A stretch of DNA of 64,000 nt, from NCBI RefSeq assembly GCF_014218805.1, contig NZ_JACJUV010000001.1, positions 2,368,501 to 2,432,500 of the forward strand, read 5' to 3'. Numbering within the stretch: the first letter of the stretch is position 1; the number at the start of each line of letters is the position of its first letter. This DNA comes from Teredinibacter franksiae. GTDB lineage: Bacteria > Pseudomonadota > Gammaproteobacteria > Pseudomonadales > Cellvibrionaceae. A program made the position numbers and the translations under genes. Positions 27,172 through 37,597 of the stretch are shown here, piece by piece. Below the pieces are notes generated by a model. That model was not told where the DNA came from and made no database searches. It saw only the letters and a program-made list of their open reading frames with translations.

Positions 27172-28587
27172 ATGAACCAAGCAAGCGGGCAAAATTCTGA
27201 GAATTTTGCATTTATTCTACTTATCAGTAGTGTCGCCACCATTGGAGGCTTTTTATTCGGCTTCGACAGTGGCGTTATTAATGGAACCAAGGCTGGCCTC
27301 GATGCCGCATTTAACACCGAAAGTTTTGCTAGCGGATTTAACATAGCCTCAATGCTACTCGGTTGTGCGGCAGGCGCCTTCTTTGCCGGTCGGCTCGCCG
27401 ACCATTACGGCCGCCGGTTCATGCTCATAATCGCGTCAGTGCTCTTTATTATTTCAGCGTGGGGCTCCGGCATATCCACCTCTTCATTCGAATTTATCAT
27501 TTACCGCATAATTGGGGGTTTGGCCGTAGGTGCTGCTAGCGTAATGGCTCCGGCCTATATTGCCGAAGTAGCACCCGCTCGTTATCGCGGCGCCTTGGCA
27601 ACTATTCAGCAGGTTGCCATTATCTCCGGTTTGTTTATGGCGTTTTTGAGCAACTACTTTTTGGCCGATATTTCTGGCTCGTCCCTGAGTAAATTCTGGC
27701 TCGACTATGAAACCTGGCGCTGGATGTTTTGGATGGAACTCATTCCCGCCGTAATTTTTCTTTTTGCGCTTTTCTTTATTCCAGAGAGCCCACGATTTCT
27801 GGTGGTAAAACAGCATAAAGAAAAAGCTCTTTTAGTTTTGCAACGCCTCTACGGTAGTGAGGCTGGGGCGGCTAAATTAGAGCAGATTGATTCTTCACTG
27901 GCTCAAGACCACCACAAACCAAAGCTCTCAGACCTATTGGACAAAGCCAGCGGCAAAGTCAGGCCCATTGTTTGGATAGCTATTGGCCTCGCCACGTTCC
28001 AACAACTTGTTGGTATTAATGTTGTATTTTACTACGGTTCCGTTCTTTGGCAGGCGGTGGGCTTTGTTGAAAGCGATGCATTATTAATTAATGTTGTATC
28101 CGGTGGTTTGAGTATTGGCGCGGTCATTCTTGGTTTAGTGCTAGTCGACCGCGTTGGCCGTAAGCCGTTACTATTGTGGGGCTCCATCGGCATGTCCATC
28201 TCCCTTGCGCTTGCCGTTGTGGCCTTTTCTTCCGGTACTGTCGACGCAGAAGGCCAGCTCTCGCTCGAAGGCGGCATGGGTATACTCGCATTGGTTGCAG
28301 CTAATGTTTATGTAGTATTTTTCAACTTCAGCTGGGGCCCGGTAATGTGGGTAATGCTAGGCGAAATGTTCCCCAACCAAATTCGTGGGTCGGGCCTTGC
28401 CATTGCTGGCTTGGCACAATGGCTGTCAAACTTTGTTGTAAGCTTGAGTTTCCCCGCGCTGCTCACAGGAATGGGCCTCGCCTTCGCCTATAGCCTCTAT
28501 ACCATTGGTGCCGTTGTTTCGATCTTCTTTGTTATTAAATATGTATACGAAACAAAGGGTGTCGAGCTGGAAGATATGGAAGGGTAA
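27172..28587 (+). CDS. Sugar porter (MFS), probable xylose/H+ symporter
   Basis: 471 residues with about 12 hydrophobic segments. Sugar-porter signatures are present: FGFDSGVINGT in the first helix, DHYGRRFMLI, the PESPRFLV loop after helix 6, and the second-half repeat DRVGRKPLLLWGS. GGAGG at the start is replaced by a clear AGGAAG 8 bases before ATG 27172. XylE-like proton symporters have this length. The position next to xylA/xylB and the regulator supports xylose as substrate, but related sugars cannot be excluded. Confidence 0.88.
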   Translation: MNQASGQNSENFAFILLISSVATIGGFLFGFDSGVINGTKAGLDAAFNTESFASGFNIASMLLGCAAGAFFAGRLADHYGRRFMLIIASVLFIISAWGSGISTSSFEFIIYRIIGGLAVGAASVMAPAYIAEVAPARYRGALATIQQVAIISGLFMAFLSNYFLADISGSSLSKFWLDYETWRWMFWMELIPAVIFLFALFFIPESPRFLVVKQHKEKALLVLQRLYGSEAGAAKLEQIDSSLAQDHHKPKLSDLLDKASGKVRPIVWIAIGLATFQQLVGINVVFYYGSVLWQAVGFVESDALLINVVSGGLSIGAVILGLVLVDRVGRKPLLLWGSIGMSISLALAVVAFSSGTVDAEGQLSLEGGMGILALVAANVYVVFFNFSWGPVMWVMLGEMFPNQIRGSGLAIAGLAQWLSNFVVSLSFPALLTGMGLAFAYSLYTIGAVVSIFFVIKYVYETKGVELEDMEG

Positions 28588-28603
28588 AGGTACAACACAC
28601 ACA

Positions 28604-28629
28604 AAACCGGGGCACGCCCCGGTTTTTTT
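28604..28629 (+). terminator. Rho-independent terminator after the sugar porter
   Basis: A perfect GC-rich stem (ccggggc / gccccgg, loop ac) extended by A:T pairs, followed by a run of seven T. It lies 17 bases past the stop. Confidence 0.93.
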
Positions 28630-28855
28630 ATGTCTGCACATTCTGTCGGTGTTTGTATTGGGCTAGCGCCACTTAAACTCACACGGGGTCATGCCCCTGA
28701 TATTTTAACTGCTCCACAAAGCCTAGAAAACACTAGGCTCCCGCTTTCACGGAAGTGGCTAAATCGCAGCGAGGAATAACGGATTGGAGGGCGGTGTGAC
28801 CGTTTTCCGGACACTAGCCTAGTGTAGCGGTGCACTTAATTTTTGCATTCGGCCT

Positions 28856-29929
28856 TTATTGCCTCTTAAGCGACATATCCTTGTTCACACCCTCGAGTAT
28901 TTCAATATGAATACCGTTAGATAAACCCGTTTTAACCTGTCGTTTTTCAAAGATCTGCGGCGCCGTTTCAACCTCTACAAAAACTTCGTCACCCTCAAAA
29001 ATCAATAATCGCTCATTAATGGCTAAAACCTGTTCATGCTTGGCCAATACGATATCGGCATTAGCACTGTAGCCCGCGCGTAAAAATTTGTCGTCGCGAA
29101 GCTTTACCGCAGCGCGAATCTGAAACTTTATGGTGCCCTGGTCATCCCAACCTTTAGGTGAAATGTATTCCAATTCAGCTTTGAAAGGCTCGGCTTCCAT
29201 TGCGCCAATGCTCAGCAACAACTCCATACCTTCGTGTATTTTCCCCACCTCGGCTTCATCTACTGTGCCTTCAAAAATCATGTCTTGCATATTAGCAATT
29301 GTCGCTATGGTTGTACCGGCATTAAAGGTATTGGTTTCCGTAACGAAGGTACCTTCTTTTACGGGAATATCCAAAATTAGGCCTTCCAGCGTTGCATGGA
29401 CAAGGTTAGACACTTTGCCTGCTTTTTGAGAGGCACCTTCACGAATAATAGCTAAATTACTCTCTGCCGATTCCAGCGTTTCAGCCTGTAGGTTATATTC
29501 ATGAAAATACTTATTGTACTCAAACTGCGATATTAACTGTTCGCCAAATAATTTCTTCTGCTGTTCTAACTCTCGGCTAGCATTTGCAAATTCTAGCTTT
29601 GCGGTTTCCAGTTGCGACTCGGCACGATTGAGGCGTTCCATATTGGGTATGATACGAATTTTAGAAATAAGCTCGCCCTTAGCTATAGCTTCGCCAGCCT
29701 CCGTATAAATGCGTTCGACCACACCCGAAACCTGCGATTTTATTTCTACTTCTTTGCGTGGAATAATTTTCCCGGTAGCCACCGTTTTGTTAACAATATC
29801 GGTCACAATAGGTTTTTCTGTTTCGAAAACGACCGGCTTCTCCTGAGACTTACTGTATAAAAATACGGCCGTACCAACAAACAAACCTACTATTAAAATT
29901 ACCGATAATATGGCGAAGAATTTTTTCAT
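28856..29929 (-). CDS. Periplasmic adaptor of a MacAB-like ABC exporter (HlyD/MacA type)
   Basis: 357 residues with one N-terminal membrane anchor (about 5-26). The biotinyl-lipoyl halves lie at about 60-90 (EVEIKSQVSGVVERIYTEAG) and about 190, a helical hairpin with heptads spans about 95-165 (ESQLETAKLEFANASRELEQ), and beta-barrel and membrane-proximal domains follow. Adaptors link the inner-membrane transporter to an outer-membrane TolC channel. It is the last gene of a four-gene minus-strand operon. No outer-membrane partner is encoded nearby. Confidence 0.88.
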   Translation of the reverse strand: MKKFFAILSVILIVGLFVGTAVFLYSKSQEKPVVFETEKPIVTDIVNKTVATGKIIPRKEVEIKSQVSGVVERIYTEAGEAIAKGELISKIRIIPNMERLNRAESQLETAKLEFANASRELEQQKKLFGEQLISQFEYNKYFHEYNLQAETLESAESNLAIIREGASQKAGKVSNLVHATLEGLILDIPVKEGTFVTETNTFNAGTTIATIANMQDMIFEGTVDEAEVGKIHEGMELLLSIGAMEAEPFKAELEYISPKGWDDQGTIKFQIRAAVKLRDDKFLRAGYSANADIVLAKHEQVLAINERLLIFEGDEVFVEVETAPQIFEKRQVKTGLSNGIHIEILEGVNKDMSLKRQ

Positions 29930-29947
29930 TTAACAATGTGCCCTGTT

Positions 29948-31192
29948 TTATTCATCTTGTAATGCAATTACGGGGTCAACCATAGCGGCCTTTCTCGCTG
30001 GCAATATAGAAGCCAGGCCTCCCGCCACTAATAAAACCACAATAGCCCAAAGAGCCGTAGAAAAACTGATTTCGGGGTTCATGAAAGTGGTATTAGCCTC
30101 GGGTGATAGCATGCCTACCAGCTCAACCATAAGCACCCCCGCGACCAAGCCCAAATAACCCGCAAAAAACGTAATAATAAGTGACTCTTGTAAAATAGAA
30201 CTAACAATAGAAGCCGGTGTAGCCCCTATGGCTTTACGTATACCAATTTCTTTGGTTCTTTCTTTTACCGAGATAAGCATAATATTGCCCACCCCCACAA
30301 CACCGGCAATAATGGTACCTATGGCAACAAACCAACTAAAAGCCGTAATACCGGAAAACAAACCCTGCACCCGATCGTAACTTTCCTGTGCGTTCCAGCT
30401 GCCAATTACACCTTTGTCTTTTGGGTGTATTCGATGGCGCGACTGTAAAAGAGCGGTAACCTGCGTTTCCAGTCGGCTGGAATCGACACCCTGCATGGGG
30501 GTTATCAGCATTGAATGTACGGTATCGCGCTGATTAAATGTTTTACGCAGGGTTGTTTGCGGTAAATAAACGCGCTTAAGATCGCGCTGTGCCCAGTCGT
30601 TTAGCGCAGAAGGGCGCAATACACCTACCACCTGAAACTGTACGCCAAGAATTTTAACTAGCTGGCCTACTGCCACTTCACCCGGCTTAAACAATAGCTC
30701 GCGCACGGTTTCGCCAATAACAACATTTTTACGTTCTTCCTTTAAATCCAAATCGTTAAGAAAACGGCCTTCAAGCAGATGGTAGCCTTTGGCTGAAAAC
30801 TCGATTGGCCAATTCCCGGTAATTCGGAAGGTATCGCCCTGGGTACCGCGCGATGTGTATTGATCGCCATAACCGTTCATGGGCGCAATGACATCGACGT
30901 CGCTCATTTTAGCGATGGCCGCAACATCGTCGTCGTTCATGCGAATGTAGCGGCCTTTGGTTAAACCCTTGTAAGGAATACTGGTGGGCCGGCCCGCCCA
31001 AATATGCACGGCATTTTGAAGCTTGCCCATACTTGCACTGGCGCCGTTTTCTAGTCCATTACCGGCGGCCAGCAAATTTACCAGCATAAAAATCCCCCAG
31101 AAAACACCAAAGGCGGTAAGCAATGTACGCAGCTTATGCCGACGTATACTGTCGAATATTTCCTGCCAAATGTCTCGGTCGAGTATATGCAT
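29948..31192 (-). CDS. MacB-like ABC permease 2
   Basis: 414 residues: one N-terminal helix (about 20-45), a MacB-type periplasmic core (about 50-270), and three C-terminal helices. The cytoplasmic coupling motif KERTKEIGIRKAIGATPASI is the FtsX/MacB hallmark. The ATPase is a separate protein, so the pair of permeases probably forms a heterodimer with the neighbouring gene. The mechanism in this family is mechanotransmission rather than substrate transport across the inner membrane. Confidence 0.9.
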   Translation of the reverse strand: MHILDRDIWQEIFDSIRRHKLRTLLTAFGVFWGIFMLVNLLAAGNGLENGASASMGKLQNAVHIWAGRPTSIPYKGLTKGRYIRMNDDDVAAIAKMSDVDVIAPMNGYGDQYTSRGTQGDTFRITGNWPIEFSAKGYHLLEGRFLNDLDLKEERKNVVIGETVRELLFKPGEVAVGQLVKILGVQFQVVGVLRPSALNDWAQRDLKRVYLPQTTLRKTFNQRDTVHSMLITPMQGVDSSRLETQVTALLQSRHRIHPKDKGVIGSWNAQESYDRVQGLFSGITAFSWFVAIGTIIAGVVGVGNIMLISVKERTKEIGIRKAIGATPASIVSSILQESLIITFFAGYLGLVAGVLMVELVGMLSPEANTTFMNPEISFSTALWAIVVLLVAGGLASILPARKAAMVDPVIALQDE

Positions 31193-31209
31193 TTTAATTC
31201 ACAGCGCCT

Positions 31210-32463
31210 CTATTCTCGCATCGCTTCGATCGGATGAATTTTTGCCGCATGCAATGCGGGTGCTAAACCCGCCAATGCGCCGAACACCACGAGAATAACA
31301 ATGGCTTTAATCGCAATAATAATGTCGACCTCCGGCGCACCGAAAAAGCCCATGCTGCCGCCAGCCTTTTCCACCATTATGGCGACCAGCTCAATAAGGC
31401 CTACCCCTAAAACCAACCCACAATAACCGGCTATGGCCGTAACTAAAACAGATTCGGTTAACACCATAGAGACTATAGAGCTAGGAGTTGCACCCAAAGC
31501 CTTGCGTACACCAATTTCACGGGTGCGGTCTTTTACGGTGATAATCATAATATTGCTGATACCCACAATACCCGCCGCCAGCGTACCCAAACCGACAAAC
31601 CAAATAAAGGCCGTTATGCCGGTGAATATTCGCGTGGTTTCTTCCATTTGTTTAGCGCGGTTGTGTGAACGTATACCGCGAACATCTTCTGGCGCTACCC
31701 AGTGCCTCTGCTTTAAATAGGCCACAATACGCTCTTCTAGCGCGTAGGAATCTACACCCGGTTTTGGCGTAAGCGCGAGCTGCCCCACTTTATTACCACG
31801 GCCAAAGGTTTTCTGAAACGTTGCCAAGGGTATATACACGCGCTCCGACATTCGTCCCTGCCGCCCGGAATCGTAAAATACGCCTACCACTTTAAGTACA
31901 ATGCCGTGAAAGGTTATGTCTTTGCCTACTGGGTCGGCTTCGGGGCCAAATAAACGGTCACGCACGGCGGTACCGATAATGGCGACCTTTCGAATATCGG
32001 CGCTGTCCAATACATTTAATGTACGCCCCGCGGGATATTCCAAATACCGTTTAATATTAAAAAATTCGTCGGCAACGCCCAGCACGCTAAAGGCACCGGA
32101 CTTTTCTTTATAGGCAACGTTAATCGTACGCCGCCAACGTTTGCCCGCCATTATTTCGGTTGAAATATGTTGAATACCATCAAACTCTCGGCGCACGGCG
32201 TCTAGGTCGTCTTCTGTAAACGCAATATGTCGACCATGGGGAATGCCTTTATAGGGTACCGCTGTGCGGCCACTGCCTATCCAAATACTGGTTCTATCGT
32301 CGGTGCCAAAACCTGCTTCTATGCCATTCTCCAACCCCTTACCCGCACCGAGTAAAAGAATAAGCATGAGAATGCCCCAGAACACGCCGAAGGCTGTAAG
32401 GAAGGTACGCAATTTATTTTTGCGCAGTGTGAAAATAATTTCCTGAAAATTATCGACAAACAT
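31210..32463 (-). CDS. MacB-like ABC permease 1
   Basis: 417 residues with the same layout as its neighbour and clear paralogy (KNKLRTFLTAFGVFWGILML near the start, KDRTREIGVRKALGATPSSI before the last helices). It is 17 bases from permease 2 and 11 bases from the ATPase gene, so all are one operon. Its substrate is unknown; MacB relatives export toxins, peptides or lipoproteins. Confidence 0.9.
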   Translation of the reverse strand: MFVDNFQEIIFTLRKNKLRTFLTAFGVFWGILMLILLLGAGKGLENGIEAGFGTDDRTSIWIGSGRTAVPYKGIPHGRHIAFTEDDLDAVRREFDGIQHISTEIMAGKRWRRTINVAYKEKSGAFSVLGVADEFFNIKRYLEYPAGRTLNVLDSADIRKVAIIGTAVRDRLFGPEADPVGKDITFHGIVLKVVGVFYDSGRQGRMSERVYIPLATFQKTFGRGNKVGQLALTPKPGVDSYALEERIVAYLKQRHWVAPEDVRGIRSHNRAKQMEETTRIFTGITAFIWFVGLGTLAAGIVGISNIMIITVKDRTREIGVRKALGATPSSIVSMVLTESVLVTAIAGYCGLVLGVGLIELVAIMVEKAGGSMGFFGAPEVDIIIAIKAIVILVVFGALAGLAPALHAAKIHPIEAMRE

Positions 32464-32474
32464 CTAGGTCGCCA

Positions 32475-33161
32475 TCATGCAACGGTTTCCTGTCTTTCAT
32501 CGGCCACAATCAGGCCATCTTTAATGTGTATAACGCGCTCGGTTTGTGCCGCAATTTCATCTTCATGGGTAACAATAACAACGGTTTTACCCCCCTGATG
32601 AACCTGCTTAAATAGCGTCATCACTTCTTCAGAGGTCGCGCTGTCTAAGGCGCCGGTGGGCTCGTCGGCCAGAATCACTTTTGGGTTCGTCACCAGTGCT
32701 CGGGCCACAGCAACCCGCTGTTTCTGGCCACCCGATAGTTCGCCCGGTAGGTGAGTACTGCGGTCACTTAAGCCCACGCGCTCCAAATATTCTGCCGCGC
32801 GCTTATTGCGTTCTTTGCGCGAAACTTTTTGGTAGTACAACGGCAAAGCAACATTTTCCAACGCCGTTTTAAACGGCAGTAAATTAAATGACTGGAAGAC
32901 AAAACCCAAATGCTGATTGCGCAGACTGGCGGCGTGACGCTCGCTAAGATTGCGAATGGGAATATTGGCAAGCTCATAGCTACCTTCGTCGTAACTGTCG
33001 AGAATGCCAAGAATATTAAGCAATGTAGATTTGCCCGAACCAGAGGAACCCATAATAGCGACCAGCTCGTTGCCACCAATCGAAAGGTCTACCCCTTTAA
33101 GCACATGTAACCTTTGGCTGCCTACACCGTAAGACTTGTGGATATTCTTTAGGTTTATCAT
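32475..33161 (-). CDS. ABC transporter ATP-binding protein (LolD/MacB type)
   Basis: 228 residues with Walker [10 protein letters not shown], the Q-loop region [20 protein letters not shown], signature [15 protein letters not shown] and Walker [14 protein letters not shown], all intact. It is the first gene of the exporter operon and energises the two MacB-like permeases from the cytoplasmic side. The length and motifs place it with LolD/MacB/FtsE-type ATPases. Confidence 0.93.
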   Translation of the reverse strand: MINLKNIHKSYGVGSQRLHVLKGVDLSIGGNELVAIMGSSGSGKSTLLNILGILDSYDEGSYELANIPIRNLSERHAASLRNQHLGFVFQSFNLLPFKTALENVALPLYYQKVSRKERNKRAAEYLERVGLSDRSTHLPGELSGGQKQRVAVARALVTNPKVILADEPTGALDSATSEEVMTLFKQVHQGGKTVVIVTHEDEIAAQTERVIHIKDGLIVADERQETVA

Positions 33162-33167
33162 CTTAAA

Positions 33168-33320
33168 TTACAGCTCAAATCGGCGTTTATGGCCCACGGT
33201 TACCGGGGTTGCTGGTTCTAGTGTAGTGCCTTTTGCGTAGCCAAAACGTAAAGCAGGCGCCATAGCCACCAAACGCCGTAGCCGCTCACTGGAAATAGCC
33301 AGTGCACCTGCAAGCGACTT
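33168..33320 (-). pseudogene. Short coding remnant upstream of the ABC operon
   Basis: About 50 codons ending at 33168 read LRRLVAMAPALRFGYAKGTT followed by PATPVTVGHKRRFEL. Codon use resembles the neighbours, but an in-frame TAA sits just upstream and no start is apparent. I do not recognise it. It may be the 3' end of a deleted gene or a chance frame. Confidence 0.3.
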
Positions 33321-33357
33321 TTAGTGCAGAAAATCACCCCGCTTCGATAACCCAATA

Positions 33358-34566
33358 TTATTCAGAGCCACCACCAACCAAACCATCAGCAAACCCCTGG
33401 AGTGCATGCTTAGGCGTAAAGTTAGCGTTAAACAACAGCGGCCATTCATCGCGTTGGTGAAGTTCGGGTAACCCGCTATCGTCATCGGTAATACCCCACA
33501 CACTAATACCACCACGCTGAGCCGCTGGCACCGCGTCCATATAGGCCTTCACAATTTCCTGATAACGCGCGGCCTGTGCTAGCTCAGTGTCTAGTGCAAG
33601 AGCCGAAAGGCTTTTATCATCATTCACCGTCACATCCATTTCCGTTATTTTTACCTTCAAGCCCAAGTTAACCACGCGCGCGAACGCCGATTCAATAGCG
33701 GTTTTCTCCGGTGAAGTTAACGACACATGCATTTGAAAACCAATGCCGTCGATAGGCGTACCATTCGCTTTAAACGCCTCAATCATGGTCACCACCCTAT
33801 TCATTTTGCTGCCGTTAAGCTCTAGGCGCACGTCGTTGTAGTAGAGGTCTGCATCTTCATCGGCTGCCCGGGCCGCGGTAAAGGCTTGCGCAAAGTAATC
33901 TTCACCAATATTACTAAACCACAGCGTATTGCGGTAAACACTGGGCGCATCATCGGTGAAGGCTTCGTTTACCACATTCCAACTAACAACGGCGGCCGTA
34001 TCGGCAAAGCGCCCAACGATAGTATTGATATGCGTTTGCATCATAGTTGTCCACTGCTCAGCTGTACCGGTGTGGTTCGACATCCAAGTTGGAATCTGGT
34101 TATGCCAGATTAAGGTGTGGCCATGTACGCTCATGCCATTAACGGCGGCGTAATCCACTAGCGCCACAGCGTCATCCCAAAAATAGTCATCTTCAGCCGG
34201 GTGCAGCGCGTCCGGCTTCATAATATTTTCGGCTGTTATCTGGCTAAAGTGAGCATTTACTATTTGCTGGCGGTCCAAACTGTCGATAAGGCTGTTCGAC
34301 GCATTACCAGCCGGTACGCCAACACCAATAGGGAAATCGGCTTCGGCATGCAGGCTGGTTACACTAATCTGCGGCGTGGGTTCTGCGCTTGGCTCGGTTG
34401 TTGGCTCCGCAGTCGGTTCTGTGGAGGGAACGGCCGTTGGTTCTGCGGTAGGCTCTGCTGTAGGCCCGGTTTCCCAGCCGGCCGAGCCTTCACAGGCGGT
34501 TATAGCTAAAACTGAAAGCATTAACAGAAAAATGTTGAATCGTTTACAACCCATAGCTTTGCTCAC
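33358..34566 (-). CDS. GH10 endo-beta-1,4-xylanase, lipoprotein
   Basis: 402 residues. A lipoprotein signal (LAITAC, lipidated Cys25) is followed by a low-complexity linker of AEPT/TEPT repeats (about 34-66) that tethers the enzyme to the membrane. The catalytic domain starts about residue 75. The acid/base Glu201 is in WNVVNEAF and the nucleophile Glu309 in KITEMDVTV; GHTLIWHNQIPTWM is also typical. The enzyme cuts the xylan backbone at the cell surface or in the periplasm. It is divergent from the GH115 gene, and both target glucuronoxylan. Confidence 0.96.
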   Translation of the reverse strand: MSKAMGCKRFNIFLLMLSVLAITACEGSAGWETGPTAEPTAEPTAVPSTEPTAEPTTEPSAEPTPQISVTSLHAEADFPIGVGVPAGNASNSLIDSLDRQQIVNAHFSQITAENIMKPDALHPAEDDYFWDDAVALVDYAAVNGMSVHGHTLIWHNQIPTWMSNHTGTAEQWTTMMQTHINTIVGRFADTAAVVSWNVVNEAFTDDAPSVYRNTLWFSNIGEDYFAQAFTAARAADEDADLYYNDVRLELNGSKMNRVVTMIEAFKANGTPIDGIGFQMHVSLTSPEKTAIESAFARVVNLGLKVKITEMDVTVNDDKSLSALALDTELAQAARYQEIVKAYMDAVPAAQRGGISVWGITDDDSGLPELHQRDEWPLLFNANFTPKHALQGFADGLVGGGSE

Positions 34567-34726
34567 TTAATTAATTCTTGGCCCATTTCAGCAGGCTCTC
34601 GTCCATTAGAAAACCACTTTTCATCAAGTTCCTTAAAATTAACACTTTACATCCAGCTTATAGTCATTAAAACTATAAGAAAAGCTTTCACTATTTATAA
34701 GCGCGATAAGCTCAAGGATCCCTTTC

Positions 34727-37597
34727 ATGTTTAGGTTCAGTAAACAATCGCTATTGGCCGTGCTGCTTAGCCTTGCACCTATTACGGCACTAGCAGCACT
34801 GGGCGAGCAAAGCTATGTCAGTCATTTGCCCAGCCGAGGCGCTCTTACTCTGGTCGGAAAAACAACGGTCGCCCCCCTTTACGTAGACCCTACCGACCAC
34901 AAGGGTGTAATTCGGGCACTAGGGGACTTACAGCAGGATATCGCGCGGGTAACCGGTAAAACACCGACGGTCATTCACCAACGACAAGCGCTAGGTAGCC
35001 ACAGCGTTATTGTCGGCACCATCGGTAAAAGTAACCTTATCGACACACTGATACGCACAGGGAAATTAAAACCCAGCGCCATAACAGGCCAATGGGACGC
35101 CTACCACCTGCAAGTGGTGAATAAACCCCTGCCAGGGGTGGAACGCGCACTGGTTATTGCTGGCGCGAATAAGCGTGGCACCCTCTACGGCATTTATGAT
35201 GTCTCTGAGCAAATCGGCGTTTCTCCTTGGTACTACTGGGCCGATGTTCCTGTACAGAAAAAAAGTAACATTTATATTCGTAAAAATACTCTAGTGCAGG
35301 ACGCACCCAAAGTGAAATACCGGGGTATTTTTCTAAACGATGAGGCCCCGGCACTTAGTAACTGGGTTAAGCAAAATCACGGCGATTATAATCACGCATT
35401 CTATGAAAAAGTGTTTGAGCTACTGCTGCGTTTAAAGGCCAACTACCTGTGGCCCGCCATGTGGAACAGCGCCTTTGCCGACGACGACCCTCTTAACATG
35501 ATACTCGCCGATGAATACGGCATTGTTATGGGCACCTCGCACCACGAACCTATGATGCGCGCCGATAAAGAATGGGATCGCCACGGTAAGGGCCCCTGGG
35601 AATATTCCAGTAACCCCAAAGAACTTTACGACTTTTGGCAAGCGGGTGCCAAACGCAATAAACCCTATGAAAGCCTATACACCATGGGTATGCGCGGCCA
35701 ACAAGACGAGCCCATGAGCGAAGGCGAAAATATTGAATTACTGGAAACCATCGTCAAAGACCAGCGCAGCATTCTCAGCGATGTTTTCTCCGACCGCGAA
35801 CTAACCGAAGTGCCGCAACTGTGGTGTTTATATAAAGAGGTGCAAGCCTACTATGAAAAAGGTATGCGTGTACCAGACGATATAACCCTGCTGTGGAGCG
35901 ATGACAACTGGGGCAATATTCGCCGCCTACCCACAACAGAAGAGCGCAATCGTGTTGGCGGCGCCGGTGTTTACTATCACTTCGACTATGTCGGCGGGCC
36001 GCGCTCTTACCGCTGGCTGAATACCGTACCCATCGCCAAAGTGTGGGAGCAAATGAATCTCGCCTATCACACCAAGGCTGACACTATTTGGATAGTCAAC
36101 GTGGGCGACCTTAAGCCCATGGAATACCCCATTGAGTTTTTTCTGCGCATGGCCTGGAACCCAGAGAACTGGCCACACACACGGCTGCAGGAGTTTGGCC
36201 AGTTGTGGGCCACACGTGAATTTGGTGAACAATATGCCGAGGAAATTGAATCATTGATTACCGGTTATACCCGGCACAATGGCAGGCGCAAACCCGAACT
36301 AATGGCACCAGACACCTACAGCCTACTCAATTACAACGAAGCCGAGCGCATTAGCAACGAACTAAACGATTTAGTCAGGCGCGCAGAAACGCTTTATAAC
36401 ACTATCCCAACGAATAAAAAGAACGCTTTTTTTCAGTTGGTTTTATACCCCGTTAAAGCCAGCGCCACGGTCACCCAACTTAATATTGCCGTTGGTAAAA
36501 ACCGCCTCTATGCGCAACAGGGTAGGGCGGAGGCCAACCATTGGGCCAAAGAAACGCAAAGATTATTTAAACTAGATGCCGCATTAGAAGCCCAATACCA
36601 CGCGCTGAATAACGGCAAGTGGAATCATTTTATGAGCCAGCCGCGTATTGGTTACACTAACTGGAACAACCCCGCCGGCAACCAAATGCCCTCAATCCAT
36701 CAATACACCCCCGGTAATTACGGCGATATGGCGGTCGCTGTAGAAGGTTATAGTCACGTATGGCCAGATGCCGGCGGCCACACCCTCCGCTTCGATCAAA
36801 ACGGTCGTAACCAGCAGGGGTTTGAATTGTTTAATCGCGGTACACAACCGGTCAATTTTAAAATTTTGGAAAAACCCGCCTGGTTAAAATTATCACTCGA
36901 GCAGGGCGAAATTGCTTCCGTGCAAAAAATTGAGGCTGCTGTTGATTGGCAACAATTATCGGAAGGTACTAGCCTCGGTGAAATTGTAATTAAAGGAAAT
37001 AGCTGGGCAAAAGCCTCTATTCACATAAGTGCGTTTAAACCCAATGAAAAACGGCGAAGAAAAGCACGGGGGTTTTTAGATGCCGATGGTTACATTGCTA
37101 TTGAAGCCGCCAACGCTAGCCGTGGCAAATCGGCCTTGGGCATTAGCTGGTCCGAAATACCCCAGCACGGACGCACGCAGAGCGCCATCACACCCTTACC
37201 GTTTAACCATAAAAGCTTTACTGATCTCAGCAAGGCGCCCTACGTCGAGTACGACCTCACGTTTTTCCATACCGGCGAGTTCGACATTCACATACACGCA
37301 GCACCAAGCTTGCCCTTCCTCCCCAACCGAGGCCTGCGCTATGCAATTGCCTTGAGTGGTGAAGAACCGCAAATTGTCGATTTAACCCAGGGCTTTTCCG
37401 GTACCGACGAAGCATGGGAAGAAACGGTAAAAAGCGGTGTACGCATAGGTACATCTGTGCACAAAGTCGTAAAAGCTGGGCGAAACACATTACGCATTTA
37501 TGCGCTAGATTCCGGTGTAGCAATACAAAAAATACTGGTGAATACCGGTGGCCTAAAGCCTAGTTATTTGGGGCCGGAACAGAGTATACGCAACTAA
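34727..37597 (+). CDS. GH115 xylan alpha-1,2-glucuronidase
   Basis: 956 residues with a signal peptide (about 1-24, ending ALA). The long GH115 layout is clear: an N-terminal domain (SVIVGTIGKSNLIDTL), the barrel with YRGIFLNDEAPALSNWV, LLRLKANYLWPAMWNSAF and VMGTSHHEPMMRADKEW, then helical and beta C-terminal domains. GH115 enzymes remove (4-O-methyl-)glucuronic acid from intact glucuronoxylan. The AAGGAT site precedes ATG 34727. It lies divergent to the GH10 xylanase, and a mannonate dehydratase downstream could process the released uronate pathway. Confidence 0.95.
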   Translation: MFRFSKQSLLAVLLSLAPITALAALGEQSYVSHLPSRGALTLVGKTTVAPLYVDPTDHKGVIRALGDLQQDIARVTGKTPTVIHQRQALGSHSVIVGTIGKSNLIDTLIRTGKLKPSAITGQWDAYHLQVVNKPLPGVERALVIAGANKRGTLYGIYDVSEQIGVSPWYYWADVPVQKKSNIYIRKNTLVQDAPKVKYRGIFLNDEAPALSNWVKQNHGDYNHAFYEKVFELLLRLKANYLWPAMWNSAFADDDPLNMILADEYGIVMGTSHHEPMMRADKEWDRHGKGPWEYSSNPKELYDFWQAGAKRNKPYESLYTMGMRGQQDEPMSEGENIELLETIVKDQRSILSDVFSDRELTEVPQLWCLYKEVQAYYEKGMRVPDDITLLWSDDNWGNIRRLPTTEERNRVGGAGVYYHFDYVGGPRSYRWLNTVPIAKVWEQMNLAYHTKADTIWIVNVGDLKPMEYPIEFFLRMAWNPENWPHTRLQEFGQLWATREFGEQYAEEIESLITGYTRHNGRRKPELMAPDTYSLLNYNEAERISNELNDLVRRAETLYNTIPTNKKNAFFQLVLYPVKASATVTQLNIAVGKNRLYAQQGRAEANHWAKETQRLFKLDAALEAQYHALNNGKWNHFMSQPRIGYTNWNNPAGNQMPSIHQYTPGNYGDMAVAVEGYSHVWPDAGGHTLRFDQNGRNQQGFELFNRGTQPVNFKILEKPAWLKLSLEQGEIASVQKIEAAVDWQQLSEGTSLGEIVIKGNSWAKASIHISAFKPNEKRRRKARGFLDADGYIAIEAANASRGKSALGISWSEIPQHGRTQSAITPLPFNHKSFTDLSKAPYVEYDLTFFHTGEFDIHIHAAPSLPFLPNRGLRYAIALSGEEPQIVDLTQGFSGTDEAWEETVKSGVRIGTSVHKVVKAGRNTLRIYALDSGVAIQKILVNTGGLKPSYLGPEQSIRN

